From Plantactinospora alkalitolerans (GTDB lineage Bacteria > Actinomycetota > Actinomycetes > Mycobacteriales > Micromonosporaceae), in contig NZ_JADPUN010000202.1 of NCBI RefSeq assembly GCF_015690345.1, positions 1-56,429 on the forward strand: a stretch of 56,429 bases of DNA. Reading direction: 5' to 3'. The notes under the pieces are model-generated. The model worked only from the letters and a program-made list of their open reading frames with translations, did no database searches and was not told the origin of the DNA. Below, one piece after another: positions 24,697 to 35,527 of the stretch; position 1 is the first letter of the stretch, and each line of letters begins with the position of its first letter. Both the position numbers and the translations under genes were made by a program.

Positions 24697-24799
24697 CGGG
24701 GCTGAGGGATCCGCCACACTTCGGGGCCGGAATCGGGAGATCAACGGGGAGCCTTGGCAGGATCGAGACCACAGACCCAGTTCGATCCGGGAGGAAATC

Positions 24800-25477
24800 C
24801 TGAACAGCCAGCATCCCGCAGCCGTGCTCTTCGACATGGACGGCACTTTGGTGGACAGCGAGCGGCTGTGGGACATCGGGCTGCAGGAGCTCGCCGCGCA
24901 GTACGGCGGCACGCTGTCGACGGCCGCTCGGCTCGCCATGGTCGGCACCAGCGCCACGGTGTCGATGGAGATCCTGCACACCGATCTGGGGCAGCCGTGG
25001 CGTGACCCGGCGGTCGGCGCCGCGTGGTTGGACAAGCGGGTCGCCGAGCTGTTCCTCACCGATCTGCGGTGGCGGCCCGGCGCGCTGGCCCTGGTCTCGG
25101 CGATACGCGCCGCGACGGTGCCGACCGCGCTGGTCACCTCGACCCGCCGGAGCGTGGTCGAGGTGGCGTTGGAGACCCTCGGGCGGGACAGCTTCGACGT
25201 GGTGGTCTGCGGCGACGAGGTGACTGCGACCAAGCCAGATCCGGCGCCGTACCTGACCGCGGCCCGGTTGCTGGGGGTGCCGATCAACCGCTGCGTCGCG
25301 ATCGAGGACTCGCCGACCGGGGTGGCGAGTGCGCTCGCCGCGGGTGCCGCCGTACTCGCGGTGCCCAGCGAGCTGCCGATCGACCCGGCCGACGGCGTAC
25401 GGATGCTGGAGACGCTGACCGGGGTCGACCTGGAGCTGCTCGCGGGCCTGCTGAAACCGATCGAGCTGCCGCACTGA
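24800..25477 (+). CDS. HAD-superfamily phosphatase
   Basis: About 225 residues. Motif I FDMDGTLVDSE, motif II VTSTRRS, motif III lysine in ATKPDPAPY and motif IV IEDSPTGV define a beta-phosphoglucomutase/sugar-phosphatase-like HAD hydrolase with a helical cap. The substrate is unknown. The start is unusual: the only start codon near the conserved N-terminus is CTG 24800, 5 nt after GGGAGG (24789-24794). The next option is TTG 24689, which overlaps the peptidase gene and adds 37 unconserved-looking residues. A perfect 16-bp terminator follows. Confidence 0.87.
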   Translation: MNSQHPAAVLFDMDGTLVDSERLWDIGLQELAAQYGGTLSTAARLAMVGTSATVSMEILHTDLGQPWRDPAVGAAWLDKRVAELFLTDLRWRPGALALVSAIRAATVPTALVTSTRRSVVEVALETLGRDSFDVVVCGDEVTATKPDPAPYLTAARLLGVPINRCVAIEDSPTGVASALAAGAAVLAVPSELPIDPADGVRMLETLTGVDLELLAGLLKPIELPH

Positions 25478-25491
25478 TCGGGCGGACGCAC

Positions 25492-25527
25492 GACAGGGGC
25501 GGTGTCCTTCCGGACACCGCCCCTGTC
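25492..25527. terminator. bidirectional intrinsic terminator, 16-bp stem
   Basis: Arms 25492-25507 (GACAGGGGCGGTGTCC) and 25512-25527 are perfect complements around a TTCC loop. It sits between the convergent HAD and permease genes. Confidence 0.9.
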
Positions 25528-25561
25528 TGCCCACCGACTACCCCCGTCGACGGCGGGCGGA

Positions 25562-28111
25562 TTACTCGTGCGCGATCGCGCCGAGCACGTTGAGCCGGGC
25601 GGCGCGGATCGCCGGCAGCACCGCCGCGACCACCCCGACCACGGCCGCCAGGCCGAGGAACACCCCCATCTCCGTCCACGGCAGGACGAGCTGGGTGATC
25701 CCGTCCTCGCGCAGCGCCCGGACGACCGCCGCGCCGAGTCCGGTACCGACCACCACACCGAGGAGCGCGCCGAAGACCGAGATCACCACGGCCTCGACGG
25801 TGATCATCCGCATGGTCTGGGCCCGGCGTAGCCCGATGGCCCGGAGCAGGCCCAGCTCCCGGGTCCGTTCCAGCACCGACAGGGCCAGCGTGTTCACGAT
25901 GCCGAGTACCGCGATCAGGATCGCCAGCGCCAACAGCACCTGGATCATCGTCAGCAGTTGGTCGAACTGGCTCGTCTGCTGGTCGATGAAGTCGGCCCGA
26001 TCGGCGACGGAGACCTCGGGGCTGTCCGCGAGCAGCGTTTCGACCTTCGGCATCACCTGGTCGACCGACGCGCCCGGCGCCAGTTGCAGGTATGCCTGAA
26101 TCGGCTGCGGCACCGCGAAGTTCGTCGCCGCCGAGGCCGGAACCAGGAACCCGTTGAACAGATCCGACTTGGCGTAGATCCCGGTCAGCGTGTACGTCTG
26201 CGCGTCGCCCCGGGACAGTTGCACCGGCATGGTGTCGCCGACGGCCAGACCCCGCTCCTTCGCGGTGTCCGAGTCGACCAGCAACTGGTTCGGGCCGAGC
26301 GAGTCGATGCTGCCGGCGGTCGGGGTGGCCCGGTAGATCTGCCGCAGCGCCGCCACGTCACTGGTCGCGGTGATCCACGCCTGCTTGTCGCCGATCTGCG
26401 CCCGGTCGCCGTACAACCCGGCCACCATCGCGACACCGGGCAGTTCGGCGGCCTTCTGCAGCACCGCCGGGTCGAAGCTCGGCGGCCGGGGTCCGGTCTG
26501 CGCACCGGAGATGACCAACTCGGCCTGGATCGTGTCCTCGGCCAGTGCGGTGATGCTGCTCTTGGCCGAGTCGAGGATCACCGTCACGCCGGTGACCAGG
26601 GCGATCCCGACCATCAGCGCGGCGGCGGTGATCGCGGTACGGCGCGGGTTGCGGCCCGAGTTCAACCGGCCCAGTTTGCCCGGCACCGACCAGGCGAAGA
26701 GCCTGCCGAGCAGCGAGACCACCGGCCGGCTGATCAGCGGGGTCAGCAGCGCGACCCCGACGAAGCAGAGCAGCACTCCACCCAGAATGGTCCACAGCGT
26801 GTTGTCGCCGCTGCTGCCGCTCAGGCCGAGCGCCAGCAGGGTGCCGCCGAGCGCCGAGACCACGGCGCCGGCCGCGGAGATCTTGGTCAGTGGCCGGTCC
26901 GGGGTCGCGATGTCCTGCATCGCGGCCACCGGAGGGATCCGGGAGGCGCGCAGCGCCGGCAGCACCGCCGCGACGACCGTGACGAGCAGGCCGACCACGA
27001 ACGAACTGATCACCGCGCTCGCCGGTACGCCGATCCCGGCCAGTTGCAGCCCGCCGACCGACTGCCCGAACACGTACGCCAGGAGCGCGCCGATCCCGAT
27101 GCCGGCGGCGAGCCCGAGCACGGAGGCGACCAGGCCGATCACCACGGCCTCGACCAGTACCGATCCGATCACCTGACGCCGGCCGGCACCGATGGCCCGG
27201 AGCAGCGCGAGTTCCCTGGTGCGCTGGGCGACGATGATCGAGAAGGTGTTCAGGATCAGGAAGATGCCGACGAAGAGGGCCACGCCGGCGAAGCCGAGCA
27301 GGATGTTGTTGAAGAAGGCGAGACCTTCCTTCATTCCGGCCGAGGCGTCGTCGGAGAGCTGCTCGCCGGTCTTGACCACGTAGCCGTCGCCGAGTGCCGT
27401 CGCGATGTCGTCGCGCAACGCCGCCGGGTCGACGCCGTCGGCCGCCTTGACGGTCAGTTCGGAGAAGACCCCCGGTTGGCCGAGCATCAGTTCCTGGGCG
27501 GCGCGTTCGGTGAACGCCACCTCCTGGGCTCCGCCGAGGCTGTCCCGGTCGCCGCTGTAGCCGAAGATGCCGACGACGGTGAACTCGCGCTTCGGTTGCA
27601 GGGTCAGCACCCCGACCCGGTCGCCGACGGACAGCTTGGCCGCCTCGGCCACGCCCGCGTTGATCGCCACCTGGTCGTCGGCGGTCGGGCCACTGCCTTC
27701 GCGCAGGGTGACCAGGCCGCTCTCGCCGATCCAGTTCGACCCCATCTGCGGCGGTCCGAAGGAGGTCAGCACCTTGCCGTTGCTGCCGATCACCCGGGCG
27801 CCGTCGGCCATGGCCAGGCCGGTCGCGCTGGCCACCCCGGGCACGGCCTTGACCTTGTCCAGGGTCGCGGCCGGGAAGGTGGCGGCGACGGGCATGCCTT
27901 CCATCTCGTTGACGTCGATCTTCGGCTTGGCGCTGACACCGACGTCGGTGCCGACGTACGCGTCGCTGAAGATGGTGTCGAAGGAGCGTCCGAGGGTGTC
28001 GGTGAGGACGAAGGCACCGGAGACGAACATGACGCCGAGTACCACGGCCAGCCCGGAGAGGATCAGCCGGAGCTTGCGGGCGAGCAGGCTCTTCAGGGTC
28101 GCGCGCAGCAT
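25562..28111 (-). CDS. ABC transporter permease, FtsX/MacB type with two core domains
   Basis: 849 residues. It starts MLRATLKSLLARKLRL, has one helix, then a large extracytoplasmic domain (about 45-265), a three-helix FtsX core (VALFVGIFLILNTFSIIVAQRTRELALLRAIGA), an extra helix pair, a second extracytoplasmic domain (about 500-700), and a second FtsX core (LAILIAVLGIVNTLALSVLERTRELGLLRAIG given in family-typical form: VLERTRELGLLRAIGL). It belongs to the duplicated DUF214/MacB-like permeases that move lipids, peptides or drugs or signal across the membrane. It overlaps the ATPase gene by one base (TGATG), so the pair is one operon. Confidence 0.92.
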   Translation of the reverse strand: MLRATLKSLLARKLRLILSGLAVVLGVMFVSGAFVLTDTLGRSFDTIFSDAYVGTDVGVSAKPKIDVNEMEGMPVAATFPAATLDKVKAVPGVASATGLAMADGARVIGSNGKVLTSFGPPQMGSNWIGESGLVTLREGSGPTADDQVAINAGVAEAAKLSVGDRVGVLTLQPKREFTVVGIFGYSGDRDSLGGAQEVAFTERAAQELMLGQPGVFSELTVKAADGVDPAALRDDIATALGDGYVVKTGEQLSDDASAGMKEGLAFFNNILLGFAGVALFVGIFLILNTFSIIVAQRTRELALLRAIGAGRRQVIGSVLVEAVVIGLVASVLGLAAGIGIGALLAYVFGQSVGGLQLAGIGVPASAVISSFVVGLLVTVVAAVLPALRASRIPPVAAMQDIATPDRPLTKISAAGAVVSALGGTLLALGLSGSSGDNTLWTILGGVLLCFVGVALLTPLISRPVVSLLGRLFAWSVPGKLGRLNSGRNPRRTAITAAALMVGIALVTGVTVILDSAKSSITALAEDTIQAELVISGAQTGPRPPSFDPAVLQKAAELPGVAMVAGLYGDRAQIGDKQAWITATSDVAALRQIYRATPTAGSIDSLGPNQLLVDSDTAKERGLAVGDTMPVQLSRGDAQTYTLTGIYAKSDLFNGFLVPASAATNFAVPQPIQAYLQLAPGASVDQVMPKVETLLADSPEVSVADRADFIDQQTSQFDQLLTMIQVLLALAILIAVLGIVNTLALSVLERTRELGLLRAIGLRRAQTMRMITVEAVVISVFGALLGVVVGTGLGAAVVRALREDGITQLVLPWTEMGVFLGLAAVVGVVAAVLPAIRAARLNVLGAIAHE

Positions 28112-28878
28112 CAGTGACCCGCCTCGGAGAGCCCGTCCAGCTTCTTCATCGTGTCCAGCACGGTGTCCGGGGTCGGCTCGACGAGTTCCGAGACGATCTC
28201 ACCGTCGGCGAGGAAGATGACGCGGCCGGCGTAGGAGGCGGCGACCGGGTCGTGCGTGACCATGACGATGGTCTGCTGGTACTCGGCGACGGAACGACGG
28301 AGGAAGCCGAGTACCTCGGCGCCGGCCCGGGAGTCGAGGTTTCCGGTGGGTTCGTCGGCGAAGATGACGTCCGGCCGGGAGGCGAGGGCCCGGGCGCAGG
28401 CGACGCGCTGCTGCTGGCCCCCGGAGAGCTGTGCCGGACGGTGGTTGAGCCGGTCGCGGAGTCCGACCGTGTCGATGACCGTGTCGAGCCATTCGGGGTC
28501 GGCTTTCCGGCCGGCGATGGACAACGGCAGCAGGATGTTCTCCTGCGCGGTCAACGTGGGCAGCAGGTTGAACTGTTGGAAGATGAAACCGACCTTGTCG
28601 CGGCGGAGTTTGGTGAGGCCGGCGTCGCCCAGTCCGGTAACGGCGGTGTCACCGATATGGATTGTTCCGCGGGTGACCGAGTCCAGCCCGGCGAGGCAGT
28701 GCATGAGGGTGGATTTTCCGGATCCGGACGGCCCCATGATCGCGGTGAACCGAGCCCTCTCGAATTCCGCGTTGACCCCCCGCAGGGCGACCACCTGGGC
28801 CTCGCCGCTGCCGTACACCTTCCATACGTCGCTGGCCCGCGCCGCCGTCTGCGAATCTTGGGCTACCGTCGCCGTCAC
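28111..28878 (-). CDS. ABC transporter ATPase, MacB/LolD type
   Basis: 255 residues. Walker A GPSGSGKS, Q-loop FIFQQFNLLP, signature LSGGQQQR, Walker B VIFADEPTGNLDS and H-loop VTHDP are all present, in the LolD/MacB branch that pairs with FtsX-type permeases. GTG 28878 was chosen because GGGGGAGATGAA directly precedes it; the open frame extends to 28959 but would run across the palindrome upstream. The palindrome at 28899-28920 probably regulates this operon. The substrate is unknown. Confidence 0.93.
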   Translation of the reverse strand: MTATVAQDSQTAARASDVWKVYGSGEAQVVALRGVNAEFERARFTAIMGPSGSGKSTLMHCLAGLDSVTRGTIHIGDTAVTGLGDAGLTKLRRDKVGFIFQQFNLLPTLTAQENILLPLSIAGRKADPEWLDTVIDTVGLRDRLNHRPAQLSGGQQQRVACARALASRPDVIFADEPTGNLDSRAGAEVLGFLRRSVAEYQQTIVMVTHDPVAASYAGRVIFLADGEIVSELVEPTPDTVLDTMKKLDGLSEAGH

Positions 28879-28898
28879 TTCATCTCCCCCTAGAACAA

Positions 28899-28920
28899 TC
28901 TTGGTCCGGCCGGACCAAGA
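28899..28920. promoter_or_regulatory. 22-bp perfect palindrome, operator of the ABC operon
   Basis: TCTTGGTCCGG followed by its exact complement, with no mismatch and no spacer, 21 bp before the ATPase GTG. On the reverse strand TTGGTC inside it could be a -35, 17 nt from TTCTAG. Size and symmetry suit a TetR-type dimer, but no such regulator is adjacent. Confidence 0.65.
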
Positions 28921-29487
28921 GGCCCGGCCGGCAGCATCCATCGTCGATGACAAAGGCAACCTGGTCGTCCGTCCCCGGGCGGAGCCCGAGGCGGATTTTC
29001 GGTGCGGGTCGGCCCTGATACCGAATCAGGGTTGCCCCTGACTGGTACGGCTTCGCCCCGTCGAACCAAGCCGTGCTGCCAGCCCTCGCTACAATGGCTG
29101 TGTCAATAATCCGACCCGGCGTCCGGTTCGGTTCGTCGCCGACCGGTCGATCCCGGGACCATTCCTATCCGGTTTTCTTATCCGACGGCGATTGTTTCCT
29201 CAAATGCGATTGTCCGTGCCGGGAACTGGTGCATCCCGGCCGGTGGCTCGGCGGCGCCGCCGTCCCCCGTTTCGTACCTGCCCAAACGATAGGCGCCGTC
29301 GGCCGCCGCTCCGTCGTACGCCGGGACGGTTCCCGGGTCCGCCCGTCGTACCGGGGCTCTCCTCCGGTGGGACGAGCCCGGTGCCGCCGGGTCGTACACC
29401 CCGTCCTGCCGCAGGCGTACGCCGTGGAGTCGTCACCCACCCCGATCCGCTCAGGGGAGGGCGGGGGCCGAGGAGGGCGTTCGCCGG
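28921..29487. other. 567-bp intergenic region without a clear gene
   Basis: It lies between the ABC operon promoter and the end of the response regulator gene. Composition is more AT-rich around 29085-29220. CCCTGAT/ATCAGGG (29013-29019 and 29025-29031) forms a short hairpin, and TACAAT at 29090 looks like a forward -10. Open frames here are arginine/proline-rich and unconvincing. A small RNA or decayed gene is possible but not shown. Confidence 0.4.
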
Positions 29488-30174
29488 TCAGGCGCCCGGG
29501 CGGACCAGGCCAATCTCGTAGGCCAGAACGACGGCCTGCACCCGGTCCCGCAGTCCGAGCTTGGTCAGCACGTGCCCGACGTGGGTCTTGATCGTCGTCT
29601 CGCTCACCGTCAGTACCCGGGCGATCTCGGCGTTGGAGAGGCCACGGGCGACCTGGACCAGGACCTCGCGTTCCCGCTCGGTGAGCACGCCGATCGCCTT
29701 CGGCGGGGTGGCGGACGGATCGGGCAGCGACTCCGCGAACCGGTCCAGCAGCCGCTTGAGGATGCGTGGGGCGACCACGGCCTCGCCGTTCGCGACGGTC
29801 CGGATGGCGGTCACCAGGTCCTCGGCCGGCACGTCCTTGGCGAGGAAGCCACTGGCACCGGCCCGGAGCGCACCGACCACGTACTCGTCGAGGTCGAAGG
29901 TGGTCAGGATGAGCACCCGGACCGGCAGCCGCGCGTCGATGATCGCCCGGGTGGCGGCCACTCCGTCCATCCGGGGCATCCGGATGTCCATCAGCACCAC
30001 GTCGGGCAGCAGGCGGCGGGACAGGTCCACCGCCTCCGCGCCGTCGCCGGCCTCGCCGACGATGTCGAGGTCGTCCTCCGCGCCCAGCACCATCCGGAAC
30101 CCGGTACGCAGCAGCGGCTGGTCGTCGGCGAGAAGAATGCGGATCGGCCGGGCGGGCTCCTGGCGGTCGGTCAT
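29488..30174 (-). CDS. NarL/FixJ response regulator
   Basis: 228 residues. The receiver domain (10-125) has the acidic pair ADD, the phosphoacceptor aspartate D63 in VVLMDIRMPRMDG, TTFD, and the lysine in FLAKDVP. The C-terminal LuxR helix-turn-helix (about 160-220: LTEREREVLVQVARGLSNAEIA) completes the NarL architecture. ATG 30174 follows an 8-bp hairpin by 3 nt. The partner kinase gene is 73 bp upstream on the same strand. Target genes are unknown; the ABC operon downstream on the same strand is an obvious candidate. Confidence 0.93.
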   Translation of the reverse strand: MTDRQEPARPIRILLADDQPLLRTGFRMVLGAEDDLDIVGEAGDGAEAVDLSRRLLPDVVLMDIRMPRMDGVAATRAIIDARLPVRVLILTTFDLDEYVVGALRAGASGFLAKDVPAEDLVTAIRTVANGEAVVAPRILKRLLDRFAESLPDPSATPPKAIGVLTEREREVLVQVARGLSNAEIARVLTVSETTIKTHVGHVLTKLGLRDRVQAVVLAYEIGLVRPGA

Positions 30175-30177
30175 GCG

Positions 30178-30201
30178 GTCGTACCGCCCGGTCGGTACGA
30201 C
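30178..30201 (-). promoter_or_regulatory. hairpin directly before the response-regulator start
   Basis: GTCGTACC (30178-30185) pairs with GGTACGAC (30194-30201) around 8 nt. It would lie just 5' of the start codon and hide any ribosome site, or it may be a binding site in the kinase-regulator gap. Confidence 0.35.
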
Positions 30202-30247
30202 GGGACCGCTGCCGCCCTGGCCGCCCCGGCACGCTCGCTTCTCGCCC

Positions 30248-31510
30248 TCACGATGCCCCCTCGTTGATCGGCGCGCCCAGTTGCTCCATCGGCATCTTCG
30301 CGTACACCCGGTAACCGCCGCCGGGGCGGGGCCCGGTGCGTAGGGTCCCACCGTAGAGGGCCATCCGTTCCCGCATGCCCACCAGGCCGTGTCCGAGCCG
30401 TCCGGTCTCCGGGGCCGGCCCACGTCCGGTGTCGGAGACCTCGACGATCATCCAGTAGACGCCGAAACTGAGCCGGACCTGGGCGGTGGCCGCCCCGGCG
30501 TGCTTGAGCGTGTTGGTCAGCGCCTCCTGGACGATCCGGAAGATCGTCAGCGCCACCCCCGGATCCAGCGGTCCCGGCGTACCGTCCACCCGGAGCGTCA
30601 CCGGCAGGCCCGCCTCCTTGACCTGTTCGACCAGCGCCTCGATCCCGGCGAGCCCCGGCTGCGGGGAGAGGTCCGCGGCCGGCTCGGCGTCGGTGCGCAA
30701 CACGTCCAGCAGGCGGCGTAGCTCGCGCAGGGTCGTCCGGCTGGTGTCCTCGATGGTGCCCAACGCACCGTCGGTGGCACCCGGGTCCCGGGGCAGTACC
30801 CGCCGGGCGCCGGTGGCCAGCACCCCCATCACGCTCACGTGGTGGGCGACGACGTCGTGCAGCTCCCGGGCGATCCGCCGCCGTTCGTCGGCGACCGCCT
30901 GGTCGGCCAGGGAGCGTTGGTTCTCCTCGGCGACCCGGGCCCGCTCCTCGAGGGCCCGGATGGTGGCGCGCCGGGCGTGCACCGTACGCCCGACGAAGAA
31001 GCAGACCAGTGCGAGCAGCGACTGGGTGAAGACCACGTACGCGGGGGAGGGTTCGGTGAGGCGGTCCGGTGCCGGCTCGGCGAGGGCGACCACGAGGGCC
31101 GGCGTCCAGAGCAGTACGGCGGCGAACGCGGCCTGGCGCAGCGGCAACAGGGCCGCGGTGGTGTAGGTCAGGGCGACGAACGCCACACCGACGGTCACCG
31201 GCTCGGTTCCGGTCAGTACCGAGATGATGAAGGACAGCACCGCGAGGGCCACCGCCGGCCACGGCGCCACCCGGCGCAGCACGATCGGCGTGGCGCAGGC
31301 GACGGTCCAGGACAGTGCCACCGGCCAGCCCGGCGGGGTGAGTTCCGGCGGTGCGGTGACCGCCACCACCGTCTCCACCAGGACGGCCGCCACGGCGAGC
31401 AGTCCGTCCCAGGCAAGCCAGCGGCGTTGCCTGGGGGTGACCCGGGACCGGGCCCACGCCCAACGGTCCCGGGCGTTGCCTGGCGGTGCCGGGACATCGG
31501 AACGGGTCAT
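30248..31510 (-). CDS. sensor histidine kinase, NarL-partner (HisKA_3) type
   Basis: 420 residues. Several hydrophobic helices (about 31-175) form the membrane part with little extracellular sequence. A coiled segment leads to the HisKA_3 dimerisation box RRRIARELHDVVAHHVSVMG with phosphoacceptor H218. The HATPase_c domain has IVQEALTNTLKHAGA (N-box), SDTGRG and LGHGLVGMRERM. This is the DesK/NarX-like class found in many actinomycetes; the stimulus is unknown. ATG 31510 sits 7 nt after reverse-strand TACCGT with no ribosome site between, so a leaderless start is likely. Confidence 0.92.
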   Translation of the reverse strand: MTRSDVPAPPGNARDRWAWARSRVTPRQRRWLAWDGLLAVAAVLVETVVAVTAPPELTPPGWPVALSWTVACATPIVLRRVAPWPAVALAVLSFIISVLTGTEPVTVGVAFVALTYTTAALLPLRQAAFAAVLLWTPALVVALAEPAPDRLTEPSPAYVVFTQSLLALVCFFVGRTVHARRATIRALEERARVAEENQRSLADQAVADERRRIARELHDVVAHHVSVMGVLATGARRVLPRDPGATDGALGTIEDTSRTTLRELRRLLDVLRTDAEPAADLSPQPGLAGIEALVEQVKEAGLPVTLRVDGTPGPLDPGVALTIFRIVQEALTNTLKHAGAATAQVRLSFGVYWMIVEVSDTGRGPAPETGRLGHGLVGMRERMALYGGTLRTGPRPGGGYRVYAKMPMEQLGAPINEGAS

Positions 31511-31517
31511 GCTGGCG

Positions 31518-31523
31518 ACGGTA
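31518..31523 (-). promoter_or_regulatory. -10 box, leaderless kinase start
   Basis: TACCGT on the reverse strand ends 7 nt before ATG 31510. Confidence 0.4.
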
Positions 31524-31575
31524 ATCGCTGTGCGGCCGAACAGGTCGTCGCTGATGGCGACCTGTGCCTCCTTCT

Positions 31576-32613
31576 TCAGGAGGAGGAGCGCTCCTCCTGG
31601 TCGGGACGTGTCGGGACCGCAGGGTCGGTCGGGCTCGCCTGGTGGGGCACCGGACCGGTCGTCGGGGTGGTGGCCGCGTCCGTCCGGGTGGTGGTCGTCC
31701 GGACCGGCGCCGCGACGGTCGTGGCCGGCCCGGTCGGGGCGGCCGGCTCGGGGAACGGCGGGGGAGTTCCGCCGAAGGCCGGGCAGTGCGCCTGGTGGCT
31801 GCACCAGCCACAGAGCCGGCTGGGCCGGGGACGGAAGTCGCGGGCCCGGGTGGCCTGTTCGATGGCGTGCCACAGGGCCAGCACCGTGCGCTCGAACCGG
31901 ACCAGTTCGTCGGCGTCGGGCGTGTAGTCGCAGATCTCCGCGTCCTTGAGATAGAGCAGGCGCAGCACCCTCGGCACCACCCCCCGGGTCCGCCACAACA
32001 CCAGGGCGTAGAACTTGAGCTGGAACAGCGCCCGCGCCTCGAACGCCTCCCGGGGTGCGCCGCCGGTCTTGTAGTCGACCACCCGCAGCGCGCCGTCGGG
32101 CGAGACGTCCAGCCGGTCGATGTAGCCACGGATGAGCAGTTCGTCGTCGACCACCGTGGACACCAGGCTCTCCCGCTCGGCCGGCTCCAGCCGGCGCGGA
32201 TCCTCCACCGTGAAGTAGCCGTCGAGCAGGCCGCGGGCCGATTGCAGGAACTCGACCGGGCCGGCGAGGTCGTCCGCGGTGAACACGTCGGCCAGTTCGG
32301 CCTGCTCGGTCACCAGCCGCTCCCACTGCGGTGCGACCAGGTCGGCCGCGGCGGCGGGGGTCCGCTGTTCGGCGGGGAGGTCGAACAGCCGCTCCAGGAC
32401 CGCGTGCACCAGAGTGCCGCGGGCCTGGTCGACGCTCGTCCGCTCCGGCAGGCGGTCGATGCTGCGGAACCGGTAGAGCAGCGGGCAGGTCTTGAAGTCG
32501 GCGGCCCGGGACGGTGACAGCGAGGCGGCGACCGGCGGGGTGGGTCGGCTCGACGCGGCGGCCGTCTCCGGACCCCGCGCGGCCGTCTGCGATGTCACCG
32601 TCTCCGCCGTCAT
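31576..32613 (-). CDS. RecB-family PD-(D/E)XK nuclease
   Basis: 345 residues. LSPSRAADFKTCPLLYRFRSI with the first cysteine, GTLVHAVLERLF, the active-site GYIDRLDVSPDG...LRVVDYKTG, QLKFYALVLW, and a C-terminal CGWCSHQAHCPAF cluster indicate a Cas4/AddB-like nuclease with a four-cysteine iron-sulfur site. A disordered Thr/Pro tail (about 285-345) follows. It is a stand-alone protein of the kind annotated RecB exonuclease in actinomycetes and probably acts in DNA repair. It is divergent from the M50 protease; TAGCCT stands 7 nt before ATG 32613. Confidence 0.9.
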   Translation of the reverse strand: MTAETVTSQTAARGPETAAASSRPTPPVAASLSPSRAADFKTCPLLYRFRSIDRLPERTSVDQARGTLVHAVLERLFDLPAEQRTPAAAADLVAPQWERLVTEQAELADVFTADDLAGPVEFLQSARGLLDGYFTVEDPRRLEPAERESLVSTVVDDELLIRGYIDRLDVSPDGALRVVDYKTGGAPREAFEARALFQLKFYALVLWRTRGVVPRVLRLLYLKDAEICDYTPDADELVRFERTVLALWHAIEQATRARDFRPRPSRLCGWCSHQAHCPAFGGTPPPFPEPAAPTGPATTVAAPVRTTTTRTDAATTPTTGPVPHQASPTDPAVPTRPDQEERSSS

Positions 32614-32620
32614 GTCCGGA

Positions 32621-32626
32621 AGGCTA
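32621..32626 (-). promoter_or_regulatory. -10 box, leaderless nuclease start
   Basis: TAGCCT on the reverse strand ends 7 nt before ATG 32613. Confidence 0.5.
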
Positions 32627-32735
32627 TGTCACGGGTACGACCGAACCGGCCTCACCCACCCCGCCGTGCGTACCCGCGCCGATCGTCCGCGTCGACCCCG
32701 GCCGAACCGGCGGGTGCCCACGGCGTGATGTTCCG

Positions 32736-32741
32736 TAGCAT
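32736..32741 (+). promoter_or_regulatory. -10 box, leaderless M50 protease start
   Basis: TAGCAT lies 7 nt before ATG 32749. This selects 32749 over the upstream ATG at 32728. Confidence 0.5.
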
Positions 32742-32748
32742 CGGACCA

Positions 32749-34844
<2,096 letters not shown>

Positions 34845-34863
34845 CCCCTCGCGAGGAGGCGCC

Positions 34864-35442
34864 ATGAGCCGACCGGCGTACGGTGGCGGCGGTGGCGACC
34901 TGCCCGCGGTCTTTCCGGACTGGTCGCCCTACCAGGATCTGGAGTCGGCAGCCAGGGCGTACCTGCGAGATCCCGATGTCGCGATGGAGGCGCTGACCGG
35001 CGTGCTCCGGGGCGCGTCGGTGCTCGGCTTCACCCTGGAGCGGTTCGTCAACGAGGTGAACGGGGTCTGGCAGGAGGTCGCGATCTGCGACGGCAGCCGG
35101 CTGATCCTCTGGCACGGCGAGGACGTGCCGCCGGAGGACGGGCCCGCCGGCTCGATGACCTCGTCGCTCCGGGTGGTCCCCGTCTCGACGGTGAGTGAGG
35201 TGGGTTGCCGGCGCCGGTTGAGTCGCACCGCCACGGGTCAGATCCGGGTCGACAGCATCGACGTCTACCTGCTGCTCAGTTCGCTCGACGAGGGTGTGCC
35301 CGGTGACGAGGCGCAGTTGCCGCCCCGGCACGACGCGCTGCGGTTCGGCAAGACGCTCGACGACGGCGGTGCGGGGCAGATCGCCCGGCTGGAGGAGTTC
35401 GCCCGGCTCGTCGCCTCGGTCGTCGGCCGTCCGACCCTCTGA
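34864..35442 (+). CDS. conserved hypothetical protein, 192 aa
   Basis: ATG 34864 follows GAGGAGG by about 4 nt, 19 bp after trmI on the same strand, so it probably belongs to the M50-trmI transcript. Visible parts: a glycine-rich start, FPDWSPYQDLESAARAYLRDP, a helical middle, EVAICDGSRLILWHGEDVP, and a C-terminal SIDVYLLLSSLDEG. It has no membrane segment and no known catalytic motif. The conserved position next to trmI suggests a shared role that I cannot name. Confidence 0.7.
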   Translation: MSRPAYGGGGGDLPAVFPDWSPYQDLESAARAYLRDPDVAMEALTGVLRGASVLGFTLERFVNEVNGVWQEVAICDGSRLILWHGEDVPPEDGPAGSMTSSLRVVPVSTVSEVGCRRRLSRTATGQIRVDSIDVYLLLSSLDEGVPGDEAQLPPRHDALRFGKTLDDGGAGQIARLEEFARLVASVVGRPTL

Positions 35443-35527
35443 CGGTTCGTCCGGTCGGGTCGCGGCTGGACCGGGCGGTACCGGAACAGGTCCGGCTGGG
35501 CTGCCGTCCGGAGGGCCCCCGGCGCGG

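Noticed and set aside
25958-28117. A 719-codon forward frame opposite the ABC permease
   Set aside because: Composition is dominated by Arg, Gln, His and Asp, typical of antisense shadows; the permease on the other strand is complete.
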